The notes beneath the pieces were generated by a model. The model was not told the DNA's origin. It did not search any database and worked only from the letters and a program-made list of their open reading frames with translations. From Clostridium sp. (GTDB lineage Bacteria > Bacillota > Clostridia > Lachnospirales > Lachnospiraceae): a stretch of 64,000 nucleotides of DNA. The stretch covers positions 248,001-312,000 of the forward strand of contig JAETQD010000001.1 of the NCBI GenBank assembly GCA_021770825.1, given 5' to 3'. The position numbers were made by a program, and so were the translations under genes. This document shows positions 34,273-42,710 of the stretch, piece by piece; the stretch's first letter is position 1; every line of letters begins with the position of its first letter.

Positions 34273-34938
34273 TTACATTGCATCCAGTATTCTTAAAATT
34301 TCATCGAAGTTCTCCCCGGCAGTCACTCCATCCGGCACCGTTTTCGCCTCCCGGTTCAGCCATATACTTTTAACGCCTGCCAGGCCGGGACATTTTACAT
34401 CACCCTCCAGAGAATCCCCGATATGGATCACCTCCTCCGGCTTTAATCCGGTTTTTTCCAGCGCATACAGGAAAATTTCTTTTCTCGGCTTTGAATATTT
34501 TGCCTGCTCACTTGTGATCACACCTTCCGGATGCAGGTCATGCTTTTTCAGTGACGCATATATGTACTTATCATCACTGTTCGTCACAAAATAGACCGGC
34601 AGTTTTACCTTATCGAGGAAGAACCTGGCGTCCTCATAAACCGGTGTGGTACACCAGTGTTCCTCCATACGCTCCAAAAGCACTTCCGGATTTTCCTGGG
34701 AATGAAAGTGTTCCAGCAAATCTCTGAAATTTTCCAGGGCTACTTCATGCTGTGTGCGGAAATTTTCTCCATTGGCATGAGCCAGCTTTTCTTTAAAGGT
34801 CTTCCACCAGAACCCGTACACCTCTTCCACCGATTCCGCATTGCTGCTTTGGCATACCCTTCGGACCACCTCCAGCGCGATTGGCCCATTCTCGTGTGCC
34901 ACGGTTCCGTAGTAATCCATAAAAACTGCTTTTATCAT
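34273..34938 (-). CDS. HAD family hydrolase
   Basis: Phosphatase-type haloacid-dehalogenase-superfamily protein of 221 residues. Motif I is FMDYYGTV at the N-terminus, with the nucleophile Asp; the usual second Asp is Tyr, as in the D-x-Y-G-T subgroup. A helical cap spans about 20-100. Motif II is VYFVTNSDD, the motif III Lys is in QAKYSKPRKEIFLYAL, and motif IV is VIHIGDSLEGDV. The substrate is unknown. It starts 13 bases after the EFR1 ferredoxin gene stops and is likely in the same Rrf2-controlled transcript. Confidence 0.88.
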   Translation of the reverse strand: MIKAVFMDYYGTVAHENGPIALEVVRRVCQSSNAESVEEVYGFWWKTFKEKLAHANGENFRTQHEVALENFRDLLEHFHSQENPEVLLERMEEHWCTTPVYEDARFFLDKVKLPVYFVTNSDDKYIYASLKKHDLHPEGVITSEQAKYSKPRKEIFLYALEKTGLKPEEVIHIGDSLEGDVKCPGLAGVKSIWLNREAKTVPDGVTAGENFDEILRILDAM

Positions 34939-34951
34939 AAATTATCTCCAC

Positions 34952-35710
34952 CTATAAGAAATATTCATTCTCCCGGCGCACTGTCTTCGCATCGCCAAGT
35001 ATCTGCTCCAGCTTTTCCTTAAGCGGCGGAGGGAGAATCCTGGCATTTCCGGGACAGACTTTTGTACATGCCATACAGAGAATGCATTTTCCGGCATCTG
35101 TCGTCACTGTCTTTCCGTCACAGGCAATTGCACCCACCGGACATGCGGCAGCACATTTGCCGCACATACCACAGCCGGGCAGTGAAATCGGCGTCACCGG
35201 CATATTCATGGCATTCTTATAAGGATTATTTCCCGGAACCATCACAGGACTGTCCACATGGCTTTCCATTTTTTCTTCAACTTTTCTGGCAAAATCGCGA
35301 ATTCCCGCATGATCGCTGTCATCCGGCCGCCCTGCCGCCACCTCCGGTACCATGGAATGCTGTGCGATACAGGCGCAGGAAGCTACCACTTCAAAGCCGC
35401 TGCCCGAAACGATGTGATTCAACTCCAGAAGCGCGTCCTCATAAGCCCTATTTCCATAAACCACCATCGTCACCGCCTTTTTTCCGGCACCATTAATCTT
35501 ATGAATCCCGTCTGACACGAGACCCGGAATCCGCCCGCCAAATACAGGAGCTGCAAAAACGGCAAGATCACTCTCTGTCTCTTCCTCTGTCTTTTTGGCA
35601 CTCAGATCCATCAAAATCACCTTCCCGGATATCTCCTCACAGAAAAGCTCTCCTGTTTTTTTCGTTCCCCCTGTCGGACTGAAATAATACAATTTTGATG
35701 TACCCAGCAT
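34952..35710 (-). CDS. EFR1 family ferredoxin (flavodoxin fold fused to 2[4Fe-4S])
   Basis: Electron-transfer protein of 252 residues. The N-terminal flavodoxin-like domain has the FMN phosphate loop YYFSPTGGTKKTGELF (about 8-23). The C-terminal bacterial ferredoxin has CGMCGKCAAACPVGAI and CILCMACTKVCPGNAR, two C-x2-C-x2-C-x3-C-P sets. The chosen ATG at 35710 follows AGGAGG at spacing 7; an ATG two codons upstream sits too close. It is divergent from an Rrf2 regulator, with operator-like repeats over the promoter, which fits redox or iron-sulfur control. Confidence 0.92.
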   Translation of the reverse strand: MLGTSKLYYFSPTGGTKKTGELFCEEISGKVILMDLSAKKTEEETESDLAVFAAPVFGGRIPGLVSDGIHKINGAGKKAVTMVVYGNRAYEDALLELNHIVSGSGFEVVASCACIAQHSMVPEVAAGRPDDSDHAGIRDFARKVEEKMESHVDSPVMVPGNNPYKNAMNMPVTPISLPGCGMCGKCAAACPVGAIACDGKTVTTDAGKCILCMACTKVCPGNARILPPPLKEKLEQILGDAKTVRRENEYFL

Positions 35711-35737
35711 ATCCATTCCTCCTATCCGCAACGCATT

Positions 35738-35823
35738 GTTGTATTTTTATTTTTTGCAACAATTATTATACACCGAACCGTTGTATTGTCAATATTTACA
35801 ACAATGACAAACCGTGATATAAT
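35738..35823. promoter_or_regulatory. Divergent EFR1/Rrf2 promoters with two inverted-repeat operators
   Basis: Minus promoter: TTGACA (35787-35792), 16 bases, TATAAT (35765-35770). Plus promoter: TTTACA (35795-35800), 17 bases, TATAAT (35818-35823). Two matching operators follow GTTGYA-N11-TRCAAC: site A at 35738-35760 (downstream of the minus -10) and site B at 35780-35802 (over both -35 boxes). Identical 11-base spacing argues for one dimeric regulator, most likely the adjacent Rrf2 protein. Confidence 0.82.
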
Positions 35824-35919
35824 CTAACCAGAAAACCCGCTGCTTCACAAAGCGCATCTTCGGTGCGGCGGCTTTTCGGTATGCCCGGCGAATGAAATCT
35901 GCAAGGAGGAGACACGAGC

Positions 35920-36372
35920 GTGAGACTCAACACAAAATGTTCCATTGCACTGCACTGTTTAGTATTTATTGCTGAATATGAAAATAAAGTAAAAGTGACC
36001 AGTGAGCTGCTTGCCAAAAGCACCGGCTGCAATTCTGCTGCAATCAGAAGTATCCTCAATTCTTTGCAGAAGGCAGATATCATTTCTGTCGTGCGCGGAA
36101 TCGGCGGCGCATACTTAAACCGGGATCCCCAAAGCCTTACCGTCTGGGAGGTCTACCATGCCATAGAGCCGGATGGACTTGAGCATTTTATCGGCTTCCA
36201 CCCCAACCCCTCTGAGAAATGCCCGGTAGGCAGACGCATAGAAGCAGTATTAAAAATGCCCTATAAAGAGATTGGCGCTGCAGTGCGGGAAGCCATGGAG
36301 GGCATTACTCTTCAGCAATTGCTGGACTATTACCACGACAATGACCAGGTAAAATTCGACTATGAGCCTTGA
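35920..36372 (+). CDS. Rrf2 family transcriptional regulator
   Basis: Winged-helix regulator of 150 residues of the IscR/NsrR/YwnA group. It begins VRLNTKCSIALHCLVFIAEY, the typical Rrf2 start. The HTH is VTSELLAKSTGCNSAAIRSI and the wing is VVRGIGGAYLNRDP. Only one Cys (EKCPVGRR) lies in the region where Fe-S-binding members have three, so this is probably a cluster-free YwnA-like member. The GTG start at 35920 follows AAGGAGG at spacing about 9. It is divergent from the EFR1-HAD operon. Confidence 0.9.
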   Translation: MRLNTKCSIALHCLVFIAEYENKVKVTSELLAKSTGCNSAAIRSILNSLQKADIISVVRGIGGAYLNRDPQSLTVWEVYHAIEPDGLEHFIGFHPNPSEKCPVGRRIEAVLKMPYKEIGAAVREAMEGITLQQLLDYYHDNDQVKFDYEP

Positions 36373-36412
36373 TAAAGGGAAACCAGAACCGATCAAAAGC
36401 ACAGAGTCGACC

Positions 36413-36452
36413 AAAAGGCCCCAGAGCTTTCAAAAAAACTCTGGGGCCAAAA
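36413..36452. terminator. Bidirectional terminator between Rrf2 gene and the FAD-protein operon
   Basis: TTTTGGCCCCAGAG (36413-36426) mirrors CTCTGGGGCCAAAA (36439-36452), a 14-bp stem with A/T ends for both convergent genes. Confidence 0.85.
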
Positions 36453-36459
36453 TTTACAA

Positions 36460-38412
36460 TCAACCAATTTTCTCCCGTTCCCGGAAGGCTCGCCACTGGT
36501 TTTCAAAGAAGTAATCCACCTGGGGAATCGGGCGGATGGGGCGTCTTGTGACAGCGCAGGAATCTCCTGTAAGTGAAATCTCCTGGATGACATTTCCATT
36601 CCTTCCATTGTCCAGGAGGCAGCGGTAAAGCTCCGGAAGTCTGGCATCCGGCAGTTCTCCTATCTCATTCGTATAGAGGGCAGAGCCTCTGCTGCCTCCG
36701 CCGTTTTCCGCATAGTCCAACATTGCAGCCAGGTATACCCTCTGGGAAATCAGCATATCCCGCAGGCGGTAGAACATCGGAAACTGCTCGCCGGACGGCT
36801 TTTTTATGAGGCTCTGGTAATTTTTAAGTTCGTTTTCCACCTGCTCAAGTGAAGCTCTCAGATTTCCCCTCTCCCGGATCATGCCGCCGCTTCCGCTCAT
36901 GCGCCTGGCGGCACGCAGCCACAATTCATTTAAAGCCATGTTGCCGGAGGCATTTTCCGGAAGACTTACAAAACTCTCCGCCTCTGCTCTCAGCGACATT
37001 CTCGCTACCTCCACAGGCATGGCTGTCGGTTCTCCTTCGCTTGACCACTCATGCAGCTTCCGCAGATGGATTTTCTCCGCTGCCCGCATGGCGCCCACCT
37101 GCCCGGCATTTAACGCCGTGCCGCCGGGCCTGGTCACGCCGTGGCTTCCGCAGACCTCGCCCACGGCAAAGAGGCCGCGCACATCGGTCTCCCAGTAACA
37201 GTCCGTGGAAAGGCCTCCGTTATTGTGCTGGGCGCAGATGGCGATTTCCAGCCACTCCTCATAAAGCTTCACATCATGGTCCTCATAAAACCGGATCGCC
37301 GGCTCGTTCATCTTCTTAAGCCGCTCAATGGGGGTCCCAAATAACGCCCCTGCCTTCTCAAGATAGTCATACGCCTCCTTGGAAAGCTCCGAAAAAGGAA
37401 TCTCCTTCTCGCCCGGGTTCTTCGTGAAATCCAGGAATACCTTCCGCCCCTTTAAGATCGTCTCCCGGTAGACCAGAAGGTCAATGACGGAGGAGCCGCC
37501 AAAAATCTTGTTTACGTCGAAAGGCCACTGGTATCCCTTCAGGAATACCATGGACAGCATCTCCCCCGGATTCTCAAAATAATCCATGAGAAATTCCCGC
37601 TCGTCGTTTCCCTCCGAATCCGTGGAAACAAATCTTGGCAGCACCTGCATATAGGTCCCGCTCACATTCCACCTGGGATTCACAGACGCGAGTCCAAACT
37701 GCCACTCCGTCAGATTCTTTCCCTTCACTCCGGCCTCGAAGGCCATGCCGCTTCCGCCAATCTGGGAAGTGGGATACACGCTGTCATGGTACATCCCGGC
37801 CGGTCCCCCGGTCGCCAGAATGAGATTCTTACACCAGAGAATTACATAAGGCATGTCGTCCCCGCCGGACTTATCCAGACAGAGAAGCCCGCGGACCTCC
37901 CCATCCTTTTTAAGAATCCGGATTGCCTGCATCTGATCTAAAATCTCAATTCCATTCCGTTTTGCCTGACGCTCCAGGCACTCCGTCATGATTCTGGAGG
38001 TATAAGGGCCCGCGCTGGTGGCCCGCCTTCCCCGGTCATGATCGGTCTTATATCCCATGAACTCCCCGTATTCCGTGCAGGGGAAGGGCACCCCAAGCTC
38101 CGCCAGTCGGTAAAAACCGCGCACGGAAAGCGCCGCTTCACAGAGCGCTATATCCCCGTCCACGCACTGCCCGGAAAACAAATCTTCCGCCATGGCACAG
38201 ACAGAATCCAGGTCCTCCCCTGCAAGGGAGAGCTTATAGTACGTCTGCTTGTCCGAGCCGGTGTTCCTGGACGTCCCCGCATTGACATTTTCTGTCACGA
38301 TGACCGTGTCGGTCTCTCCATTCTGGTACAGACGCAGGGCCGCCTGGAACCCGGCCGCTCCGCTCCCTACCACGACATTCTCAATCTCCCGCTCTCTGAA
38401 TCTCATGTTCAT
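36460..38412 (-). CDS. FAD-dependent oxidoreductase (fumarate reductase/SdhA-like flavoprotein)
   Basis: FAD_binding_2 flavoprotein of 650 residues. The dinucleotide-binding motif VVGSGAAGFQAAL is at about 12-24. The catalytic-domain hallmark is NNGGLSTDCYWETDVRGLFA followed by VGEVCGSHGVTRPGGTALNA, matching the H-x-N-G-G and G-L-[FY]-A-x-G-E blocks of fumarate-reductase-type flavoproteins. There is no signal peptide and no covalent-flavin motif seen. The start follows AAGGAG at spacing 5. It is the last gene after SDR and OYE genes on the same strand (170-base gap). It is likely a soluble dehydrogenase or ene-reductase for an organic acid or ketone; the partner electron donor is unknown. Confidence 0.88.
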   Translation of the reverse strand: MNMRFREREIENVVVGSGAAGFQAALRLYQNGETDTVIVTENVNAGTSRNTGSDKQTYYKLSLAGEDLDSVCAMAEDLFSGQCVDGDIALCEAALSVRGFYRLAELGVPFPCTEYGEFMGYKTDHDRGRRATSAGPYTSRIMTECLERQAKRNGIEILDQMQAIRILKKDGEVRGLLCLDKSGGDDMPYVILWCKNLILATGGPAGMYHDSVYPTSQIGGSGMAFEAGVKGKNLTEWQFGLASVNPRWNVSGTYMQVLPRFVSTDSEGNDEREFLMDYFENPGEMLSMVFLKGYQWPFDVNKIFGGSSVIDLLVYRETILKGRKVFLDFTKNPGEKEIPFSELSKEAYDYLEKAGALFGTPIERLKKMNEPAIRFYEDHDVKLYEEWLEIAICAQHNNGGLSTDCYWETDVRGLFAVGEVCGSHGVTRPGGTALNAGQVGAMRAAEKIHLRKLHEWSSEGEPTAMPVEVARMSLRAEAESFVSLPENASGNMALNELWLRAARRMSGSGGMIRERGNLRASLEQVENELKNYQSLIKKPSGEQFPMFYRLRDMLISQRVYLAAMLDYAENGGGSRGSALYTNEIGELPDARLPELYRCLLDNGRNGNVIQEISLTGDSCAVTRRPIRPIPQVDYFFENQWRAFREREKIG

Positions 38413-38582
38413 TCAGTCTCCTTATTATGAAAGTCTGCCTGCCGAACAGACGGCATATAATCAGTTTGCTGTGTGCCAGCGGCACATGTTTAACAAAGGC
38501 CGAAGCGGAGCGCAGACAGCCAAATGCGCCCGTCAGGACTTTATGGTGCATCGTAGTCTTTGCCAGCCGGGCGCAGGAAGGT

Positions 38583-39365
38583 TTACAAACGTTTAATATG
38601 AAAACCGCCGTCCACGTCCACATAATTTCCGGTCGTATAAAGGACCTTATCCGAGCAGAACAGGCCCACCATCTCGGCCACGTCCTCCGGCCTCCCCCAT
38701 CTGGCGATAGGGAACACGCCGTCCGCAATCATCTTATCGTATTTTTCCGTCACCACACTGGTCATGTCCGTGGCGATGACACCGGGACGCACCTCATTGA
38801 CAACGATGCCCTCGGCCGCCAGCCGGTCTGCAAACAGCGTCGTCACCATGGAGACGGCCGCCTTGGAAATGCAGTATTCTCCCCTGGAGACCGATGAAAC
38901 CTCCGCCGAGCAGGAGCCCACATTCACAATGTGGCCCTTGTTTGCGAAAATCTGCGGTTGGCTTATCATCTGCTTTGCCACAAGCTGCGTCAGGAACAGG
39001 GTTCCCTTCGTGTTGATGCCGACCACCCGGTCAAAGCTCTCTTCGCTCATTTCCAGAAGGTCCTTCCTCTCCTTCGGCGCAACTCCGGCATTGTTCACCA
39101 GGATATCGATGCGCCCGAAGCGCTCCACAGTCTCCTTCACCAATGTTTCCCGTCTCTCCTTTGAATCGATGGACCCCTGTACATAATGCCATTCAATTCC
39201 AAGCTCCGTGAGTTCGCGAAAGCTTTCCTGGTATCTGGAAATATCGCCCGTGGCCAGAATCACCACCCGGCATCCGTCCATGCCCAGCCTTTTGGCAATC
39301 GCATACCCGATGCCGCGGCTCGCCCCCGTTACAATCGCTGTTTTCTTCCCTTCTGCCGCCATCAT
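38583..39365 (-). CDS. Short-chain dehydrogenase/reductase (SDR)
   Basis: Classical SDR of 260 residues. The cofactor loop is IVTGASRGIGYAIAKRL (about 10-26), the structural motif is LVNNAGVAPKERKDL, and the catalytic Ser, Tyr and Lys lie in NVGSCSAEVSSVSRGEYCIS followed by KAAV. The ending TTGNYVDVDGGFHIKRL is typical. The ATG at 39365 (MMAAEGKK) lies just after a GGAGG element, itself overlapping an earlier in-frame ATG. It sits 29 bases downstream of the ene-reductase gene, so the two are one transcript. It probably reduces or oxidises a carbonyl/hydroxyl on the same substrate. Confidence 0.9.
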   Translation of the reverse strand: MMAAEGKKTAIVTGASRGIGYAIAKRLGMDGCRVVILATGDISRYQESFRELTELGIEWHYVQGSIDSKERRETLVKETVERFGRIDILVNNAGVAPKERKDLLEMSEESFDRVVGINTKGTLFLTQLVAKQMISQPQIFANKGHIVNVGSCSAEVSSVSRGEYCISKAAVSMVTTLFADRLAAEGIVVNEVRPGVIATDMTSVVTEKYDKMIADGVFPIARWGRPEDVAEMVGLFCSDKVLYTTGNYVDVDGGFHIKRL

Positions 39366-39393
39366 ACCTCTCTCCTCCATAATCTAATCTCTA

Positions 39394-40749
39394 TCAACCT
39401 CTAAAGTTCGCCGGAAGGCTCGCCTTCGTCTCCACAAATTCCTTATAAAACGGCAGGAATGTCTGGCTGTCGCGAATCACGCACCCGGTGGGCTTATGGG
39501 CGCGAATCAGGTCGCCGCACTTTCCGCAGGTCACGCAGACCCGCTTCGGATTGATCCGCCCGTCCTTTACAATCTCGTTGGCAAAATCCGGATCCGCGAA
39601 CGCCATTCTTCCAAAGAGCATTCCGTCGCAGAAGCCCGCTTCCACTGCTCCGGCCGTATACAAATCGGCGTATTGTCTTAAATAGGTGGGCGCCGAGCCA
39701 TAAATCACCATTCCCGGAACCGCCTGCTTCACAGCCCCGATTCCATGAATCATCCGGTCAAGACCAAGAAACGGATGCTCGTCCGGCACATACTTTCCCA
39801 TATCGAAGGGTCTGGTCACATGGGTCGTCGCGTATGGATTTCCCATGGTCAGGTCAATCATGGAAAGACCATATTTCTCATGAAGTTCTTTTACCAGGCG
39901 GATAGGCTCCGCAAGGTCCGGCGTTCTCCCGCTTCCTTCGCTGACACCGAACCCGTAGGGATACGCATATCCGTCATAAATTCCCAATCTGGAAGTGACC
40001 ATGAAATGCTCGTCCTCATACACCCTCGCCGCCAGAATACCGTTCTTTAAAAGCCTGGTGCGGTTCTCATAGCTTCCGCCGTACATGCCCGGACGCAGGT
40101 ATGCCGAGGAAAGCTCCGCTAACAGGTATCCATGACAGGACTTAATATCGACCGCGTCAAAGCCCGCCTCTTTCGCCAGCCTGGAGGCCTCGCCGAACTT
40201 TTCCTCCAGCTTTTTTAAATACTCATCGGAGACGATGCAGGAATCATCCGCGGCCCGGTACTGTTCCAACTCCGGATGGCGGTAAGCGATCATCGGCGCC
40301 GGCTTGTTGTCCGGATTGGAATACCGTCCGCTGTGGTTCGCCTGCATGATGAGATAGGGGGCAAACCCATTGGCTTTGATTCCGGCCTCTTTGATTTCAC
40401 TGGTAAACCGCTTATAATTTTCCAGATTCTCCTTTGTAAGAAGAAGCTGTGTCTTGGAAGATCTCCCCTCCTCCACGATGGAGATCGCCTCAAACCAGAT
40501 CACCGCGCTCCCGCCGATGGCTTCTTTCACATACCGACGCAAAGTGTAGTCCGACGGGGAGCCGTCCGGCAGCGCATCCGCACCTTCCATGGGCGCGATT
40601 CCCATGCGGTTTGGCAGAGACACGGAACCGAAATGAATCTCTTCCTTCAACACATGGGTATCCCCGGCAAAAGGAAGGGAGACTCCCAGCTCCTTTGCCT
40701 TTTCCTTGATCTCCTCCAGGCTTTTATATGTAAATTTCTCATGTTTCAT
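39394..40749 (-). CDS. Old-Yellow-Enzyme family NADH:flavin oxidoreductase (single-domain ene-reductase)
   Basis: FMN TIM-barrel protein of 451 residues related to BaiCD/2,4-dienoyl-CoA reductase. The barrel has LPNRMGIAPMEGADAL, GSAVIWFEAISIV, the substrate-binding segment DIKSCHGYLLAELSSAYLRP and YGGSYENRTRLL. An iron-sulfur set C-x2-C-x2-C-x11-C follows (CVTCGKCGDLIRAHKPTGC, near 405-423). The C-terminal FAD/NAD(P)H domain of the roughly 650-residue relatives is absent, so electrons must come from another protein. The FAD-dependent gene downstream is one possible partner. It heads the OYE-SDR-FAD operon and is divergent from an AraC regulator. Confidence 0.9.
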   Translation of the reverse strand: MKHEKFTYKSLEEIKEKAKELGVSLPFAGDTHVLKEEIHFGSVSLPNRMGIAPMEGADALPDGSPSDYTLRRYVKEAIGGSAVIWFEAISIVEEGRSSKTQLLLTKENLENYKRFTSEIKEAGIKANGFAPYLIMQANHSGRYSNPDNKPAPMIAYRHPELEQYRAADDSCIVSDEYLKKLEEKFGEASRLAKEAGFDAVDIKSCHGYLLAELSSAYLRPGMYGGSYENRTRLLKNGILAARVYEDEHFMVTSRLGIYDGYAYPYGFGVSEGSGRTPDLAEPIRLVKELHEKYGLSMIDLTMGNPYATTHVTRPFDMGKYVPDEHPFLGLDRMIHGIGAVKQAVPGMVIYGSAPTYLRQYADLYTAGAVEAGFCDGMLFGRMAFADPDFANEIVKDGRINPKRVCVTCGKCGDLIRAHKPTGCVIRDSQTFLPFYKEFVETKASLPANFRG

Positions 40750-40831
40750 TGCTCTAAATCCCTTTCTTTACACGCGGAAATTCTTTTGCTATACTGAATC
40801 TGACACCTAACCTTTGATTGCGAGGTACCTT

Positions 40832-41683
40832 ATGGCTGAAACGACTTCCTCCCCATCCAACATCCGCATCCTGCACCGCCGGGACGCCGTCCAGGGATAC
40901 ATGCATCCCGATGTCCAGAAGAAAACGCCCCACTTCCACTACCTGTGCGAGCTGATTCTGAATGTCGGCGGCTCTGCCGATTTCAACATCAGCGGGACCG
41001 TCTACCACATCGAGCCGGGCAGCATCCTGCTCATCAACAACATGGAAAACCATTTCATCATCTCCCACAGCGAGGGATATGACCGCTACACGGCGCGTTT
41101 TTCCAACGAAGTCCTCGCCTCCGATATCCATGACCCGGTGCTGCTCTCCATCTTCAAACAGAGAACCCCCGGTTTCAGCCACCACTATGTCTGCACGCCT
41201 CAGGAGACGGCCCATTATGCCCATCTGCTGGACATCATGGTAAACGAATACAAATTGCAGCGCCCCTACTGGGACCACCTGGTGACCACCAAGCTCATGG
41301 ACATTCTAGTCGGCATGTACCGAAACAATCCTCATGCCTTCCCTGGAACCCGCAACCAGGACAACCAGAACTTAATCTACCACATCCAGAACTACATCGA
41401 ATCCCATCTGGATGAGGATCTGCGCCTGGATACGCTGGCTGATAAGTTCTTCATCAGCAAGTTTTATCTAAGCCACAGCTTCAAGGCCGTCACCGGATAC
41501 GGATTTAAGGAATATGTGATAACAGCACGCCTTTCAAAAGCGAAAGACATGCTGCTTCGTTCCTCTGATGAAATTCAGAAAATCAGTTATACCGTCGGCT
41601 TTAAGAGCCCTTCCCATTTTATCCGGAGCTTCAAGGCCATGGAAGGCATCTCTCCGCTCCAATACCGGAACCAGGGAAAATAA
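40832..41683 (+). CDS. AraC family transcriptional regulator
   Basis: Protein of 283 residues. An N-terminal cupin-like ligand domain (YLCELILNVGGSADF, IEPGSILLINNMENHF) precedes two helix-turn-helix motifs: LRLDTLADKFFISKFYLSHS and IQKISYTVGFKSPSHFIRSF, ending ISPLQYR. The ATG at 40832 follows GCGAGG at spacing 6; an in-frame TTG further upstream is less likely. It stands between the OYE operon (divergent, 83 bases) and the amidohydrolase-TRAP operon (convergent, 9 bases), so it is the likely local regulator of both. Confidence 0.92.
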   Translation: MAETTSSPSNIRILHRRDAVQGYMHPDVQKKTPHFHYLCELILNVGGSADFNISGTVYHIEPGSILLINNMENHFIISHSEGYDRYTARFSNEVLASDIHDPVLLSIFKQRTPGFSHHYVCTPQETAHYAHLLDIMVNEYKLQRPYWDHLVTTKLMDILVGMYRNNPHAFPGTRNQDNQNLIYHIQNYIESHLDEDLRLDTLADKFFISKFYLSHSFKAVTGYGFKEYVITARLSKAKDMLLRSSDEIQKISYTVGFKSPSHFIRSFKAMEGISPLQYRNQGK

Positions 41684-41692
41684 CTCCGCCGT

Positions 41693-42709
41693 CTATTTGA
41701 TTTTCTTTAAAATTCTCAGTGCATTTTTATAGCGGATGGCGTCCTTTTCCTCCTCGGAGATACTGAGGGCGTCCACATCGCGGTATGCGCGTCTCACATA
41801 GCCAAAGCCGTCCTCCGGGTCAAAGGGCATATCGCTGGCAAATACCATATGCTCCACGCCGAACAGGTTGATGGCGCATTCGATGGCCGCCTTGCTTCCA
41901 AAGGTGGCGCAGTCCGCATAGAACTTCCGAAATTCGTCAATCTGCACCTTGTCTTTGATGGGGCTTTCCACCAGCTCCTGCATATCCGGCGCCGTCCTTG
42001 TGGAATAGAGCTTCAGCCCATTTTCCATTCTGCCCTCCTCCAGCGGCAGCATTCCGCCTGCGTGGTGGAGAACCACCCGAAGGCTCGGGCATCTCTCAAA
42101 AATCCCGGAGTAGACCAGCCTGGAAGCTGCCATGGTCGTCTCGATGGGCCACATCATGGTCCACCACAGCTCATACTTTTCCATGGTCTCACCCTGATAG
42201 TAGGGCTGCCTTGCCGTCCTCTGGGGATGTACCCACAAAACCGCGTCCAGCTTATTCAGCTCATCATAAAGCTTATAAAAATCCGGTCCGTCGATGGCCC
42301 GCCCGTTCTGGTTCGTGAACACCTGGGCACCCACGGCCCCAAGCTCATTGATTGCATACTCCGCTTCCCGGCATGCCTTATCCATATCGTCAAGAGGCAG
42401 GACGGCCACGAAGCTCGGAAATTTGTCGGGATGCTTCTGGCACAGGTCATAAAAGGCCTCATTGGCAAATCTGGCAAGGGCCGCAGTGTGCTCCGGAGCC
42501 ACAAGCTGCTCCACGTTGGGGCTCACGATACAGGGAATCTGCTGGTAGCCCTCAAAGGTATCCATCAGTTTCAGACGGTAATCCAGGTCCGCCATGGCTC
42601 GCATCTTCCGCGCCCGGTTCATCATATGGGCGTTTCCGCCCAGTGCCGTGATCTTATCGTAAAATTCCGGCGGAAGGTAATGGTTGAAAATATCAATCGC
42701 TCTGCTCAT
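41693..42709 (-). CDS. Amidohydrolase family protein (ACMSD/resorcylate-decarboxylase-like)
   Basis: Metal-dependent TIM-barrel hydrolase/decarboxylase (amidohydrolase_2) of 338 residues. It opens IDIFNHYLPPEFYDKI, the site of the H-x-H motif, but the first His is Phe here. The second metal block is RVVLHHAGGMLPLEEGRM (about 220-237), and the C-terminal Asp is in VFASDMPFDPEDGFGYVRR. Relatives decarboxylate aromatic or enol acids such as aminocarboxymuconate semialdehyde or hydroxybenzoates, or hydrolyse lactones. It is the last gene of the TAXI-TRAP operon, one base after the permease stop. The substrate is unknown. Confidence 0.85.
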   Translation of the reverse strand: MSRAIDIFNHYLPPEFYDKITALGGNAHMMNRARKMRAMADLDYRLKLMDTFEGYQQIPCIVSPNVEQLVAPEHTAALARFANEAFYDLCQKHPDKFPSFVAVLPLDDMDKACREAEYAINELGAVGAQVFTNQNGRAIDGPDFYKLYDELNKLDAVLWVHPQRTARQPYYQGETMEKYELWWTMMWPIETTMAASRLVYSGIFERCPSLRVVLHHAGGMLPLEEGRMENGLKLYSTRTAPDMQELVESPIKDKVQIDEFRKFYADCATFGSKAAIECAINLFGVEHMVFASDMPFDPEDGFGYVRRAYRDVDALSISEEEKDAIRYKNALRILKKIK

Positions 42710-42710
42710 C

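Noticed and set aside
38413..38582. Small gene in the 170-base gap between the SDR and FAD genes
   Set aside because: No start with a ribosome binding site, hairpin or recognisable peptide could be supported.
36460..40749. OYE, SDR and FAD proteins as a bile-acid 7-dehydroxylation (bai) operon
   Set aside because: There is no CoA ligase, CoA transferase, dehydratase or BaiG-type transporter, the OYE lacks the C-terminal domain of BaiCD/BaiH, and the importer is a TAXI-TRAP system.
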